This document shows, piece after piece, positions 28,280 to 37,382 of a stretch of DNA of 64,000 bases. A model generated the notes under the pieces. The model did not search any database and had not been told where the DNA came from. It worked only from the letters and a program-made list of their open reading frames with translations. Source of the stretch: Pseudomonas sp. MM213 (GTDB lineage: Bacteria > Pseudomonadota > Gammaproteobacteria > Pseudomonadales > Pseudomonadaceae); the NCBI RefSeq assembly GCF_020423045.1, contig NZ_CP081943.1, positions 5,456,001-5,520,000 of the forward strand, written 5' to 3'. Each line of letters starts with the position of its first letter. Position 1 is the stretch's first letter. Both the position numbers and the translations under genes were made by a program.

Positions 28280-30138
28280 GTATGGCAAACGAAAAGACCC
28301 CTGTTGGCTCGGTACGGCCGAGTCAGCTGCTGTGGACCTATGGCCCAGGTGCCCTGATCGATTTGCCTAACGTGTCGGTCATAACCTCTGGAATCGACGT
28401 TTGGGACAAGGACCGCTGTCAGCCGTTGATCGAAAATCGTCTGCTCGCAGCTGTGCAGAAGGTGCTTGGCCCTCAGGTCGAATCGCTACGTATGCCGCCC
28501 TTCACTAAGGGCGATTCAGTCGAGCCTTTTTCTGCAGAAGCCAATGTTGGTGTGCCGGTTCGTCCTTTCCCCCGCTGGCTGCGTTGTGTGAAGTGTGGGC
28601 TGCTGTCTCCCTATGACAGTGGTCTGTTCGAGCTCAAGGAAAGTCGGTACCGCCCAGAGGCGACACGTTTCGTTCACCAGGGTTGTCGAGGATCTAAGGG
28701 GGATCAACCTGCGAAGGATGCCGATGCCGTTCCGGCACGTTTCCTTTTGGCTTGCAAGAATGGGCACCTGGATGACTTCCCTTGGCAGTGGTTCGTCCAC
28801 AGTGGCCCCAGCGATTGCATAGGGACATTGCGCTTCTACGAAAGCGGCGCGTCTCTTCAGACCGAGAATCTTTGGGTGAAATGCGATACCTGCGGTGCCG
28901 CGCGTAACATGGCCCAAGCGTTCGGGCGGATCGGTAAGGAGAATTTGCCAGGTTGCCGGGGGCGACATCCTCATCTTGATCAGTTCGAACTGGATTGCGA
29001 TGCGGAACCTCGAGCTGTGCTGTTGGGGGCTACCAACAGCTGGTTTCCGATTTCCTTGTCTGCGCTGGCGATACCTCAGGCGAAGGATGGGCTGGCGCAG
29101 TTGGTAGAAGATGGTTGGAGTTTCTTCGGCGACCTGGATGAGCCGGAAGAGGTGCCCCTGACCATCAAGCTGTTGAAGAAGACTGGTTCGTTGCCCGGAA
29201 TCGATCAGTATTCCGCAGAGGCAATCTGGGCTGCCATTGAGGCGTACCGGTCCGGTGACGACGAAGGCGTCACCGAGGCTGATATCAAAGGGCCTGAATG
29301 GCGAGTGCTGATTGATAATTCACCGGTGAATGATTATCCGCACTTCATGTCCGAAGCGGTAGGCGTTCCCAATGGTTTCCAAGGCAAGATCTCCAGGGTG
29401 TTGCTGCTGAAGCGCCTGCGCGAGGTCAACGCTTTGCTCGGCTTTACGCGAGTCGAGGCACCTGGCGACTCTGGCGGTAGCGGATCTGGACCGATCCAGG
29501 CACCGCTGTCACGCATGAAACCCGATTGGGTGCCCGCGAATCAGGTACACGGTGAAGGTATCTTCATTCAGTTCGATGAGCAGTCGATAGCCGAGTGGGA
29601 GCAGGGTGCCGAGGTTCAGGCTGCTGATGTGAGTCTGCGAGGCGGACATAAAGGTTGGCGGAACTCCCGACACCTACGTCCGCCAGAAGACGGTTACCCA
29701 GGTGCCCGCTACGTGATGCTGCATACCTTGGCGCATCTGCTGATCCGAGAGCTGGCGTTGGAGTGCGGATACAACGCAGCCAGCATTAGAGAGCGGATCT
29801 ATGCTGAAGTGAGTGAAGAGGGTAATCAGTGCGGTTTCATCATCTACACGGCAGCCGCGGACTCCGATGGGACTTTGGGCGGCTTGGTCGAGCTGGGTAA
29901 GCCAGAAAACCTGGAGCGTCTACTAATCCAAGCTTTGCGGCGTGCGCGCATTTGCTCCTCCGATCCGCTGTGTGCTGAGCATGATCCGCAGAAAGACCGG
30001 AGTCTGCATGCAGCAGCTTGCCATGCATGTTCCTTCGTCGCGGAAACCTCGTGCGAGCGTGGCAACCGTTATCTGGACCGGGCGATGGTCGTACCTACTT
30101 TCGAGAATGCCACAGCGGCATTCTTTGAGGGTGCTTGA
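28276..30138 (+). CDS. drmB: DISARM core protein DrmB (DUF1998)
   Basis: A 620-residue DUF1998 protein, the partner of DrmA. N-terminal motif SQLLWTYGPGALIDLP is typical. Cysteine pairs CVKCGL (from residue 104) and CDTCGA (near 204), with a late cluster CSSDPLC...CHACSF..ETSC (about 558–612), suggest zinc sites. The helical signature HTLAHLLIRELALECGY lies near residue 483. It starts within the end of drmA (ATGAGTATG) and ends next to drmC, giving one transcription unit drmA-drmB-drmC. It has no catalytic motif of its own. Confidence 0.9.
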   Translation: MSMANEKTPVGSVRPSQLLWTYGPGALIDLPNVSVITSGIDVWDKDRCQPLIENRLLAAVQKVLGPQVESLRMPPFTKGDSVEPFSAEANVGVPVRPFPRWLRCVKCGLLSPYDSGLFELKESRYRPEATRFVHQGCRGSKGDQPAKDADAVPARFLLACKNGHLDDFPWQWFVHSGPSDCIGTLRFYESGASLQTENLWVKCDTCGAARNMAQAFGRIGKENLPGCRGRHPHLDQFELDCDAEPRAVLLGATNSWFPISLSALAIPQAKDGLAQLVEDGWSFFGDLDEPEEVPLTIKLLKKTGSLPGIDQYSAEAIWAAIEAYRSGDDEGVTEADIKGPEWRVLIDNSPVNDYPHFMSEAVGVPNGFQGKISRVLLLKRLREVNALLGFTRVEAPGDSGGSGSGPIQAPLSRMKPDWVPANQVHGEGIFIQFDEQSIAEWEQGAEVQAADVSLRGGHKGWRNSRHLRPPEDGYPGARYVMLHTLAHLLIRELALECGYNAASIRERIYAEVSEEGNQCGFIIYTAAADSDGTLGGLVELGKPENLERLLIQALRRARICSSDPLCAEHDPQKDRSLHAAACHACSFVAETSCERGNRYLDRAMVVPTFENATAAFFEGA

Positions 30139-30139
30139 G

Positions 30140-30904
30140 GTGCGCGATCTACTTATCGCGATATCCGAGTTGGTTTCCATCGTCTCCTTTGACCGTATCG
30201 CCGCTTTGGCGACCAAGGTCAGGGGAATTGACGCAGCCAAAGCTGGGGATCTTGGAGCTGGAGTGTTGTCTGCAAAGGCGAGCAATGCGCTCAAGGTGAT
30301 GATTAGTGCTTGGAAGGAGTCACCCTCCAGTGGAGAGACCCTGGCTGCAATGCTTTTGGCCGCTGCTCATGCATTTCGCCATGCGGAGAATCGGCAGAGG
30401 ATTGAGCTCGTATGGACTGGTCCGACCACAGGGCTCGTTCCTGCTCGGCGAACCGAGCAGGCATTGATCCAGGTGATTGATGCTGCTCAGCAACGATTGT
30501 TTGTCACGAGTTATGTTGCTTACGACATTGAGTCGATCGCCAAGGCTCTGAAATCAGCGGCAGAGCGAGGTGTAAAGATCGAGTTCTTGATGGAGCTCTC
30601 GAGTGCGCAAGGTGGCAAGGTTAGCATCGACCCTATCGGTAATCTGCAGAAGATAGTTCCGGATGCACTGTTCTATGTCTGGAAAGACAAAGGTGCAGCG
30701 TTCGTTAATGGCAGTGTGCATGCGAAAGTCGCAGTGGCAGATGGGGCATATTGCTTCATCACCAGTGCTAATTTGACCGGATACGCAATGGATCAGAACA
30801 TGGAGGCTGGGGTCTTGGTTTCTGGCGATCTATTGCCTGAGCAGCTCCATCGACATTTGGAAGCCTTGGCGATAACAGGGGTGATTGTTCCTATTGGTGG
30901 GTGA
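30140..30904 (+). CDS. drmC: DISARM core protein DrmC, phospholipase D-like
   Basis: A 254-residue PLD-superfamily protein, the third DISARM core member. A single HKD motif is seen, HAKVAVAD near residue 193, followed by ITSANLTGYAMDQN, as in PLD-type nucleases; a second half would come from a dimer. No ATG is available. GTG at 30140 has GAGG at proper spacing inside the end of drmB; GTG at 30131 would overlap the drmB stop. In DISARM, loss of DrmC has been reported to have little effect on some phages, so its nuclease role may be accessory. Confidence 0.85.
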   Translation: MRDLLIAISELVSIVSFDRIAALATKVRGIDAAKAGDLGAGVLSAKASNALKVMISAWKESPSSGETLAAMLLAAAHAFRHAENRQRIELVWTGPTTGLVPARRTEQALIQVIDAAQQRLFVTSYVAYDIESIAKALKSAAERGVKIEFLMELSSAQGGKVSIDPIGNLQKIVPDALFYVWKDKGAAFVNGSVHAKVAVADGAYCFITSANLTGYAMDQNMEAGVLVSGDLLPEQLHRHLEALAITGVIVPIGG

Positions 30905-30957
30905 TGGACTTATTCAACTTGCGAAGTTACATCTAGTCGATAAGAGGCGGGGTACAC

Positions 30958-31386
30958 GTGAGTTCAGGTACGTCGCGAAGCGACATCATGCGGGCCGTCA
31001 AGCGGGCCCACACAAGACCGGAGGTTGTCGTTCGCCAAGCACTACATGCTTTAGGGCTCAGGTTTCGTCTGCATCGCCGAGATCTCCCCGGTTCGCCGGA
31101 CATAGTCCTGCCGAAATTCCGGACGGTGGTCTTCGTGCATGGGTGTTTCTGGCACCGACATCCTGACTGCCGCTACGCGACTACCCCTAAGAGTAGACAG
31201 GAGTATTGGCTACCCAAGTTCGAAGCGAATGTAGAGCGTGATGCGCGGAAGGAAGCTCAGTTGCGAGAACTGGGCTGGCGTGTACTGGTGATGTGGGAGT
31301 GTGAAACTAAGAGCCTTGAGGCGCTGGAGGCCCGCCTCAGGCTTGAATTCGATCTTCCGCTTGGCGAACCGCTTCATAGGCCCTGA
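30958..31386 (+). CDS. vsr: Very-short-patch repair endonuclease Vsr
   Basis: A 142-residue Vsr endonuclease that nicks beside T:G mismatches left by deamination of 5-methylcytosine. The family core is intact: RSDIMRAVKRAHTRPE, LPGSPDIVLPK with the catalytic aspartate, FVHGCFWHRHPDC with the histidine and zinc-type residues, and LGWRVLVMWECE. GTG at 30958 follows AGAGGCGGGG. It lies 53 bp after drmC, so probably in the same transcript, and converges on the cytosine methyltransferase, overlapping its 3' end by 50 bp. The pairing with a cytosine methylase makes the repair role well supported. Confidence 0.9.
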   Translation: MSSGTSRSDIMRAVKRAHTRPEVVVRQALHALGLRFRLHRRDLPGSPDIVLPKFRTVVFVHGCFWHRHPDCRYATTPKSRQEYWLPKFEANVERDARKEAQLRELGWRVLVMWECETKSLEALEARLRLEFDLPLGEPLHRP

Positions 31387-32401
31387 TGTGTTGCATCAGG
31401 CTTTCTCCAATCACTTCTCCCAATCGCACCGGAACTGCGTTGCCGATCATGCGGCCAACGGCTTTGAAGGTGATCCGCTCTGGCTCCATGAACACGTAGT
31501 TTCTAGGAAAGGACTGTAGGATCGCTGCTTCACGCAGTGATAGAGCGCGGGCCTGATCAGGGTGACCGAAACGTCCGTTCCCGAAACCGTAGCAGAGGGT
31601 GGTCATCGTCGGGCTGGGGCAATCTGCGCGCATACGCCCGTATACGCTCGGATATGTTTTGCCGCTCGCTTTGCGATGGCATTCGGCGACTAGCTCCGGC
31701 GGCCAATCTTTCCAGGTTCCGCCCGGCCTGGAGTGAATGATGCGTCGCATGTTGATCGGGGTGAGTGTTGCTGCCCGGTGAAGTGGATCGTTCGGGTCAC
31801 ATTCTCCGGCCGCTAGGCGAGGCAGTGCGCCGATGGCGTCCTCGACATTGACTGGGGCGTCCAGATGCGTGGGAGGGATGATGCTTATGGGTATTCCCAG
31901 TTTGGAGGCGAGCAGAACATGGCGACGTCGCTGCTGTGGCAAACCGTATTCGACGCAAGCCACTCGCCCGTCCCAGATCTCGTAACCTTGGTCCCTTAGG
32001 CTTTGTACGAAGTCGTGGTAGACCTCGTGCTTGGTGACGTCAGGAACGTTTTCCATGGTTACCAGGTGAGGCTCAGTTTCTTCGATGAGGCGGCTGAAGT
32101 GATAGAGCAGCGGCCACTTACGATCGTTGCGGGTGTCTTTGCCTTGGTTGTAGGTCGAGAACGGTTGGCAAGGCGCACAACCGGCAAGTAGCCTGTATCG
32201 GTCAGGACGATACCAGGCCAGCAACTCTTCGGCTGTCACTTCCTGTACGTCTTTTTTGACAAAAGCAGCCTGGTTGTTCTCCTGGTAGGCGTATGCACAT
32301 TGGCCTTCGATGTCGTACCCGGCATGCACTGTAATGCCGGTGTTGCGCATGCCAGCGGTGAGGCCACCAGCGCCACAGAAAAGGTCAACAGCATCAATCA
32401 T
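31337..32401 (-). CDS. dcm: DNA (cytosine-5) methyltransferase, Dcm/DrmMII-type
   Basis: A 354-residue C5 methyltransferase. Motif I is DLFCGAGGLTAGM at the N-terminus, the catalytic motif IV is GCAPCQPFS with Cys78, and motif VI is ENVPD (E117). QQRRR (motif VIII) and a C-terminal GNAVPV block (motif X) are present. The target recognition segment lies between about residues 200 and 270. It is convergent with vsr, overlapping it by 50 bp, so it has its own promoter. Class 2 DISARM systems use a cytosine methylase (DrmMII); here one sits beside a class 1 set. It could protect host DNA for DISARM or be a separate solitary methylase-Vsr unit. Confidence 0.9.
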   Translation of the reverse strand: MIDAVDLFCGAGGLTAGMRNTGITVHAGYDIEGQCAYAYQENNQAAFVKKDVQEVTAEELLAWYRPDRYRLLAGCAPCQPFSTYNQGKDTRNDRKWPLLYHFSRLIEETEPHLVTMENVPDVTKHEVYHDFVQSLRDQGYEIWDGRVACVEYGLPQQRRRHVLLASKLGIPISIIPPTHLDAPVNVEDAIGALPRLAAGECDPNDPLHRAATLTPINMRRIIHSRPGGTWKDWPPELVAECHRKASGKTYPSVYGRMRADCPSPTMTTLCYGFGNGRFGHPDQARALSLREAAILQSFPRNYVFMEPERITFKAVGRMIGNAVPVRLGEVIGESLMQHIRAYEAVRQAEDRIQA

Positions 32402-32430
32402 TGGGATAGGTCCTCTTAGCAGGAGGTATT

Positions 32431-32925
32431 CTAGCTGGAACCTTTGTAAAGATCGAGCACGATATTTGGCACCGCTATCATATCGTGAGCTGTGTTTCGT
32501 GGACTTATGCCTTTGCTCTGATCGCCCGAACCTGTTCCATGCTCAGAAATTTGGTAAGTGGAGGGTGTCGGGCTGAACATCCCGAATCCGACCACTGCTA
32601 AATGGTGGCGGCAAAAATCCGGTCCGTTCAACCTATGGTGTCCCGGCTCATGCCAATAGTCTAGGTACGCTCGCTGGACAAGCTTTAGCTGAGATACAGG
32701 CACTTCAAGCATCTGCTGCTTGCTCACCGTATCCGAGGCAAAATCTGAAGCTGTCAGAACTTGCTTCCATGAACTGTAATCCAGCAGATTGATCGCTCGC
32801 TGAACGAGCACAAGTGATTTTATTGGATTCACCTGATCAAACTCCTCGTGCTCAGTGAAACCTTTTCGGTTGAGGTATATAAATCTCGCCGCCGATGCCA
32901 GCGACTCAGACTCTCCCAAATACAA
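32431..32925 (-). CDS. Hypothetical protein or methylase remnant
   Basis: An open frame of 164 codons, extendable without a stop to about 33044 but lacking an obvious start. Its first part (ESLASAARFIYLNRKGF) resembles a short stretch of Dam/D12-type adenine methyltransferases, but the following FNG...FNVP block and the DPPY motif are missing. The C-terminal half matches nothing I know. It may be a decayed methylase or an unrelated small gene. It lies just upstream of the cytosine methyltransferase on the same strand. Confidence 0.3.
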   Translation of the reverse strand: MYLGESESLASAARFIYLNRKGFTEHEEFDQVNPIKSLVLVQRAINLLDYSSWKQVLTASDFASDTVSKQQMLEVPVSQLKLVQRAYLDYWHEPGHHRLNGPDFCRHHLAVVGFGMFSPTPSTYQISEHGTGSGDQSKGISPRNTAHDMIAVPNIVLDLYKGSS

Positions 32926-33056
32926 TCCGCATTGAAATGCCTCAGTTTGAAAGGGACAGTCGTGGTCAACTGACCGACCGAAAGCGCTGTTACCTACGCG
33001 GCCTTTCTTCGCGACCTGTTGTGATGATTTGGTAAATTCTTACTTGCATAAGTCAC

Positions 33057-33111
33057 AAAAAAAGATTGAAGAGCCAACCCTGTAAATGGGCTGGTTCTTC
33101 AGTCTTTTTTT
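33057..33111. terminator. Bidirectional terminator
   Basis: AAAAAAAGA-TTGAAGAGCCAACCC pairs with GGGCTGGTTCTTCA-GTCTTTTTTT around TGTAAAT, giving a long stem with A and T runs on both sides. It separates the methylase region from the housekeeping genes of the island. Confidence 0.85.
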
Positions 33112-33154
33112 GTAGGTGATGGATCTTCTGGGTGCATGTGGGGGAGTGACGGAC

Positions 33155-33352
33155 TCACCGTTGTTTGGCGCTGCTTGAAATGCGGGTGTCTGCTTTTCTC
33201 AGGAGGCAAGCGAAAAGACCGCATCCCAGCACGACGGCAATCAACAGAGGCGGAAAGCGCAGCATCAAGCAGATAGCCAGCACGAAGGCACTGCTGCCGG
33301 CGAGTACGCAAATGAAAATGAACAAAGTGAGAAAAAATCGAGGCACTGTCAT
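33155..33352 (-). CDS. Small two-helix membrane protein
   Basis: A 65-residue protein with two hydrophobic helices, FFLTLFIFICVLAGSSAFVLAI (split by a short turn from) LLIAVVLGCGLFACLL, and a basic tail. AGGAAAG lies at good spacing before the ATG at 33352. Function unknown. It is the last member of the minus-strand group with radC and the DUF932 gene, ending before the bidirectional terminator. Confidence 0.55.
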   Translation of the reverse strand: MTVPRFFLTLFIFICVLAGSSAFVLAICLMLRFPPLLIAVVLGCGLFACLLRKADTRISSSAKQR

Positions 33353-33417
33353 GGACGTCTTTCCTGTAATGGGATGCTTAAAGTGCGAGTGATGGTGTGT
33401 CTTGCTGGATTGGATAC

Positions 33418-33915
33418 TTATAGATAGCCGCGTTCGGCCAATGACACGCAGCCTTCCGAGCCGACAACGATATGGTCCAGTGTCTGGGTGCCTACCAGGT
33501 TGAGTGCATCTTTCAGCGCATACGTCAGCTTGCGGTCTGCCTGGCTGGGTTCCGGGTCGCCAGAAGGATGGTTATGCACCAGGATTACCGCCGCCGCGTT
33601 GTGCGCGAGTACCAGCTTCACCACCTCCCGTGGATGGACGCTGGCTTCTTCCAGAGTGCCGCGAAACAACTGATGAAAGCCGAGCACGCGGTGTTTGCTA
33701 TCGAGTAGCAGCACTGCAAAAACTTCGTGCTCATAGTTTTGCAGTAGCATTTGCAGGTGGCTGAATACCTGATCGGGAGAGGTCAGCAACCGACCTTTGG
33801 CGAGACGCTGACGGGCCAACTGATGCGCCATGCGCAGAATGTCGATTTCGGTGACGGGGGAATCGATGAGGTAGTGGCCGGCGGTATCGCTGGCTTTGAG
33901 CTTGTGCAGTTTCAT
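33418..33915 (-). CDS. radC: RadC-family JAB/MPN domain protein
   Basis: A 165-residue RadC-type protein with the JAMM metalloprotease-like motif HNHPSGDPEPSQAD (about residues 112–125) preceded by the conserved glutamate region. The N-terminal helix-hairpin-helix of full-length chromosomal RadC is absent, as in the short forms carried on islands and plasmids. Despite the name, a DNA repair role is not supported for the family. It lies 18 bp downstream of the DUF932 gene in the same direction. Confidence 0.85.
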   Translation of the reverse strand: MKLHKLKASDTAGHYLIDSPVTEIDILRMAHQLARQRLAKGRLLTSPDQVFSHLQMLLQNYEHEVFAVLLLDSKHRVLGFHQLFRGTLEEASVHPREVVKLVLAHNAAAVILVHNHPSGDPEPSQADRKLTYALKDALNLVGTQTLDHIVVGSEGCVSLAERGYL

Positions 33916-33933
33916 GAGTGGTTGTCCTTTGGC

Positions 33934-34902
33934 TTACGCCACGAGTTGCAGGGCTGCATCCAGCGCTTTCTGTTTGATCACTGCACCTTGGCCAAACCAG
34001 GCGGAATCCATTCGGTACTCCGAGCTTCTGGCACGTCGTTCGTGATCTACGTACTCCGTCATAGCGTTCAGCAAACCCCAGGCTGTGCCGCGAGCGGAGG
34101 CCAGATCAGCGCCTCGGCCTTTTCCTTCGTACAGGCTTTGTACCTTCTCCATCGCCCGCTTGTTGGGCACCACCTCGGGAATAGGGGCATGGGCGTTGGT
34201 GTCGCACAGCACGTTCATAAAAAAGCCAAGGGCCTCTTTCGACTGAACCTTGCGTTCGGCGAGGGTGCGCATCCGGTACATGAATTCGTCCCATTGCGAG
34301 ACGGCAATGCCCAGTTGTTTCTTGACAGTTTGCGGATCAAAACGCGTGCGGTGTGCCACCTTGATGGCGTGAGTGGCGCCATTCAGAGAAATGCTGAGGG
34401 TATTGTTGCAGACCACGCGAACGGTGGTGGGCGTCGCGGTGGTGGCCAATGTCCCGTCGCAGGACGTGGCCAGCAGCAAGTAGCCGTTGACCTGGTCATT
34501 ACCCTTGAGCGCTGCGCCCTGACCAGTACGCGCCAGCGCCCAGAACTTGCGACCGCCCTTGAGCACGCCGGCAGTTTCCAGCTCATAGCCGGAGACCTCG
34601 GTGAGATCCCGGTAGAACTCCAGCACCTCGCGGGGCTGCACGGTGTGGTACCGCTGGGAAACCACCGACAGCGGAGCCTTGGTATCCGAACGGAAGAGCA
34701 CCTTCTGTTCCGGGAAGGAATGGATAGCGCCTAGGTGGCCGACGGCATCCGACTTGAAGTGCACGAGGCTTTCTTGAATCTGCCAGTCCATGCCGGCTTC
34801 GCGTTGCCAGACTTCGATGGGTTGTTTCTGTGTGAGCTGATTGCCCAGGCCATGCCACGGAGTAGCGCCAGCGTAGGCCATTGTTTCGACGAGATGAGCC
34901 AT
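33934..34902 (-). CDS. DUF932 (phage/plasmid-like) protein
   Basis: A 322-residue DUF932 protein (TIGR03299 type), common on plasmids and integrative elements. Opening TPWHGLGNQL, the middle GRKFWALARTG and the block TATPTTVRVVCNNTLS are characteristic. AAGGAAT precedes the ATG at 34902. The function is unknown; association with mobile elements suggests maintenance or anti-restriction, which is only a guess. Its neighbours are radC downstream and a zinc-ribbon membrane protein upstream. Confidence 0.85.
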   Translation of the reverse strand: MAHLVETMAYAGATPWHGLGNQLTQKQPIEVWQREAGMDWQIQESLVHFKSDAVGHLGAIHSFPEQKVLFRSDTKAPLSVVSQRYHTVQPREVLEFYRDLTEVSGYELETAGVLKGGRKFWALARTGQGAALKGNDQVNGYLLLATSCDGTLATTATPTTVRVVCNNTLSISLNGATHAIKVAHRTRFDPQTVKKQLGIAVSQWDEFMYRMRTLAERKVQSKEALGFFMNVLCDTNAHAPIPEVVPNKRAMEKVQSLYEGKGRGADLASARGTAWGLLNAMTEYVDHERRARSSEYRMDSAWFGQGAVIKQKALDAALQLVA

Positions 34903-34994
34903 GGTTGAGATTCCTTGGGGTGCATGCCGGCATAAGCGCTGTGCGAGGCGCAGCACTAACCGGACGATTGAAATGAAGGGGAGTGGTGCCGGAA

Positions 34995-35324
34995 TCAGGC
35001 CGGCAGGTTGAAGCGGTGACCGCAGAGCAGGCAGAGGTTGTGGGCCAGGACGTGACGGTCGAGCGACTCACCGAGCTGAGCGCCGAGCGCGCAGCCGCCC
35101 ACTCCACCGGCCAGGCCGCCGAGGATGGCGCCCGACACGGATCCAAGGGTGATGCCGACAGGCCCGGCGAATGCGCCAATCAGCGCCCCAGCCTGGCCGC
35201 CAGCCAGCGCAGCGCTGACGCCGCGCGCAGTACCGCACACAGTGCCGATGGCCGCGCCGATCTTCATGGCGTGATGGAAAGAAGCGACTTTGGAGGAGTG
35301 ACAGCGAGGGCATTGCAATGACAT
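34995..35324 (-). CDS. Zinc-ribbon protein with glycine-rich membrane segments
   Basis: A 109-residue protein. It begins MSLQCPRCHSSKV (CPxC) and ends LCLLCGHRFNLPA (CxxC), so the two ends probably form one zinc ribbon. Between them lie glycine/alanine-rich hydrophobic stretches (AGALIGAFAGPVGITLGSVSGAILGGLAGG) like those of glycine-zipper membrane proteins. AAGGAGGT stands before the ATG at 35324. No function is known. It precedes the DUF932 gene on the same strand and is probably co-transcribed. Confidence 0.65.
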   Translation of the reverse strand: MSLQCPRCHSSKVASFHHAMKIGAAIGTVCGTARGVSAALAGGQAGALIGAFAGPVGITLGSVSGAILGGLAGGVGGCALGAQLGESLDRHVLAHNLCLLCGHRFNLPA

Positions 35325-35603
35325 GGGGCGAACCTCCTTGGTGGTGATGTCATTGCTGTTATGTAGGGCTGAGATTTTTTCGAATCGAATCAACCCAATG
35401 TCGGGCGAGTGATTCAGTTTCTACGGCAGAAAGCGACCCGAAACAGCCTCTCGCTCTGGCCGTACCCCTGACGGAGTAGCTTCGTGCTGCTCGCGTTGAT
35501 GCCTGCCATTCATTACAGTGGAGGGCTTGTAGACTGACTTTCGCTTTCGGTCGCGACGCCCGTACAAGCGTAAAGACGAGAACCGCATGAGAGAGGGAAT
35601 TAC

Positions 35604-37382
35604 ATGCGCCTAGCAAATTTGAGCATTCGCAACTTCCGCAACTTTGCGACGATCGATATTCCGCTTGCCGGCAACGTGGTGCTGCTTGGCGAGAACCGCG
35701 TTGGCAAGAGCAATCTGCTTTTCGCCATTCGGTTAGTGTTCGATCCGACTCTTCCTGATTCATTACGGCAGTTGAAGCTTTCAGATTTCTGGGATGGCTG
35801 CGACATGACGGCGAACCCGCAGATTGAAGTGCATCTCGATTTTGCCGATTTCGATGGCGACGATGCACTGATTGCTTTGCTAACCGACTTTCGCACCGCC
35901 TGCGATCCCAAAGTCGCGCGACTGAGCTATGTCTTTCGTAAGAAGTCCGAGGTCAGCGGTGCGCCGCAGTCGGGCGAGGATTGCGAGTTCATCGTCTATG
36001 GAGGGGGTGATGAATCTCGCGCCATACCAAGTCGGGTACGCCGCAGGATCGCTCTCGACATGCTCGATGCCTTGCGCGATGCCGAAGGACAGCTCGCGTC
36101 ATGGCGCTATTCTCCACTTCGGCCGTTGCTTGAAGATGCGGTTGCTTCAGTCAGCCGAGCCGACTTGGAAGGCGTCGCCGCTGATCTGGAAGCGGCAACC
36201 AAGAAGATGGAAAACTTCTCGTCAGTGAAAGAACTCGAAGACTCGCTGCGCTCGGGTATTCTCAATCTGGCCGGCAGTGCGCATGACATCGGTGCACGGT
36301 TACGCTTCGCTCCGACCGATCCGCTGCGACTTTTTCGCTCGATAGCGATGTTCATAGACGAAGGAAAGCGCGGTATCGCCGAAGCTAGCCTGGGCTCCGC
36401 GAACGTCGCGCTGATCGCATTAAAGCTAGCCGAGTTTGCTTGGCGGCGCGCGAAGAACGAGCGTAACTATTCACTGCTTTGCATTGAGGAGCCAGAGGCT
36501 CATCTTCATCCCCAGCTCCAACGAGCCGTCTTCGACAAGCTCTTTCAAGATGCCGACCCAGCTCAAGCACTGATCGTCACCAGTCATTCCCCGACTCTTG
36601 CTGCGGTTGCACCGCTGCGATCAATCGTAACCTTACGGTCAGTAGGAGGCACGTCCAGCGCTTATTCGCTTGCCACGCTGCCAGTTACACCCGATGAACT
36701 TGACGATATCGAACGATATCTGACCGCTACGCGATCTGAGTTGCTTTTCGCACGAGGTGTCATCTTTGTCGAGGGCGACGCTGAGGAAGCGCTGCTCCCT
36801 GGGTTCGCAGATGCACTGGGCAATAACCTGGACCGACTCGGCATCACCATCTGCAATGTTGCTGGCACCAATTTCACACCATATGTGAAACTCGCTGCCG
36901 GCCTCGGTCTGCCGTTTGCGGTCGTTACCGATTGGGACCCGCTCGACGGCACCAAACCGCCGCTCGGCAAGGCGCGGACGCTGGGGATATATGATGCCTG
37001 GAGCGAGGTTACTGGAGCGCCTCCGTTGTCCCCCGCGGACCGCCCATATTGGGAAGCGGCAGATTTCGCAACCTTCAGTGAGGGTTGGGAGCCGCAAGGC
37101 ATCTTCCTGAATGACCAAACCTTCGAGGTAGCTGTAGCGAACACGCCCAATCTACTTGGGGCGCTGCTCGACATACTCGTCGAGCAAGGATTTGGTTCCA
37201 TACGCACGGCGCGAATCGCCGCTTGGCGCTCAGGCACGGAAGTCAACCCCGACCAGTTACTTGCCATGGTTTCCGACATCGGAAAAGGCCGCATGAGCGG
37301 AAAGCTCGCGAAGAAGCTGCCCGGGCTAACACCGCCTGCCTATATCGCTTCCGCCATCCAGTTCGTGGCATCCCGTGTCTAA
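35604..37382 (+). CDS. gajA: Gabija protein GajA, OLD-family ATPase/Toprim nuclease
   Basis: A 592-residue OLD-family protein: an N-terminal ABC ATPase split by a helical insert (Walker A GENRVGKSN at 29–37; Walker B LLCIEEPEAHLHP near 295–305; SHSP switch) and a C-terminal Toprim nuclease with FVEGDAEE (E390) and VVTDWD (D443, D445). GajA cuts specific DNA when nucleotide levels fall during phage replication and works in a complex with GajB. The gene overlaps gajB by eight bases. The length matches known GajA. The pair with a UvrD-type helicase identifies Gabija rather than a solitary OLD nuclease. Confidence 0.88.
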   Translation: MRLANLSIRNFRNFATIDIPLAGNVVLLGENRVGKSNLLFAIRLVFDPTLPDSLRQLKLSDFWDGCDMTANPQIEVHLDFADFDGDDALIALLTDFRTACDPKVARLSYVFRKKSEVSGAPQSGEDCEFIVYGGGDESRAIPSRVRRRIALDMLDALRDAEGQLASWRYSPLRPLLEDAVASVSRADLEGVAADLEAATKKMENFSSVKELEDSLRSGILNLAGSAHDIGARLRFAPTDPLRLFRSIAMFIDEGKRGIAEASLGSANVALIALKLAEFAWRRAKNERNYSLLCIEEPEAHLHPQLQRAVFDKLFQDADPAQALIVTSHSPTLAAVAPLRSIVTLRSVGGTSSAYSLATLPVTPDELDDIERYLTATRSELLFARGVIFVEGDAEEALLPGFADALGNNLDRLGITICNVAGTNFTPYVKLAAGLGLPFAVVTDWDPLDGTKPPLGKARTLGIYDAWSEVTGAPPLSPADRPYWEAADFATFSEGWEPQGIFLNDQTFEVAVANTPNLLGALLDILVEQGFGSIRTARIAAWRSGTEVNPDQLLAMVSDIGKGRMSGKLAKKLPGLTPPAYIASAIQFVASRV

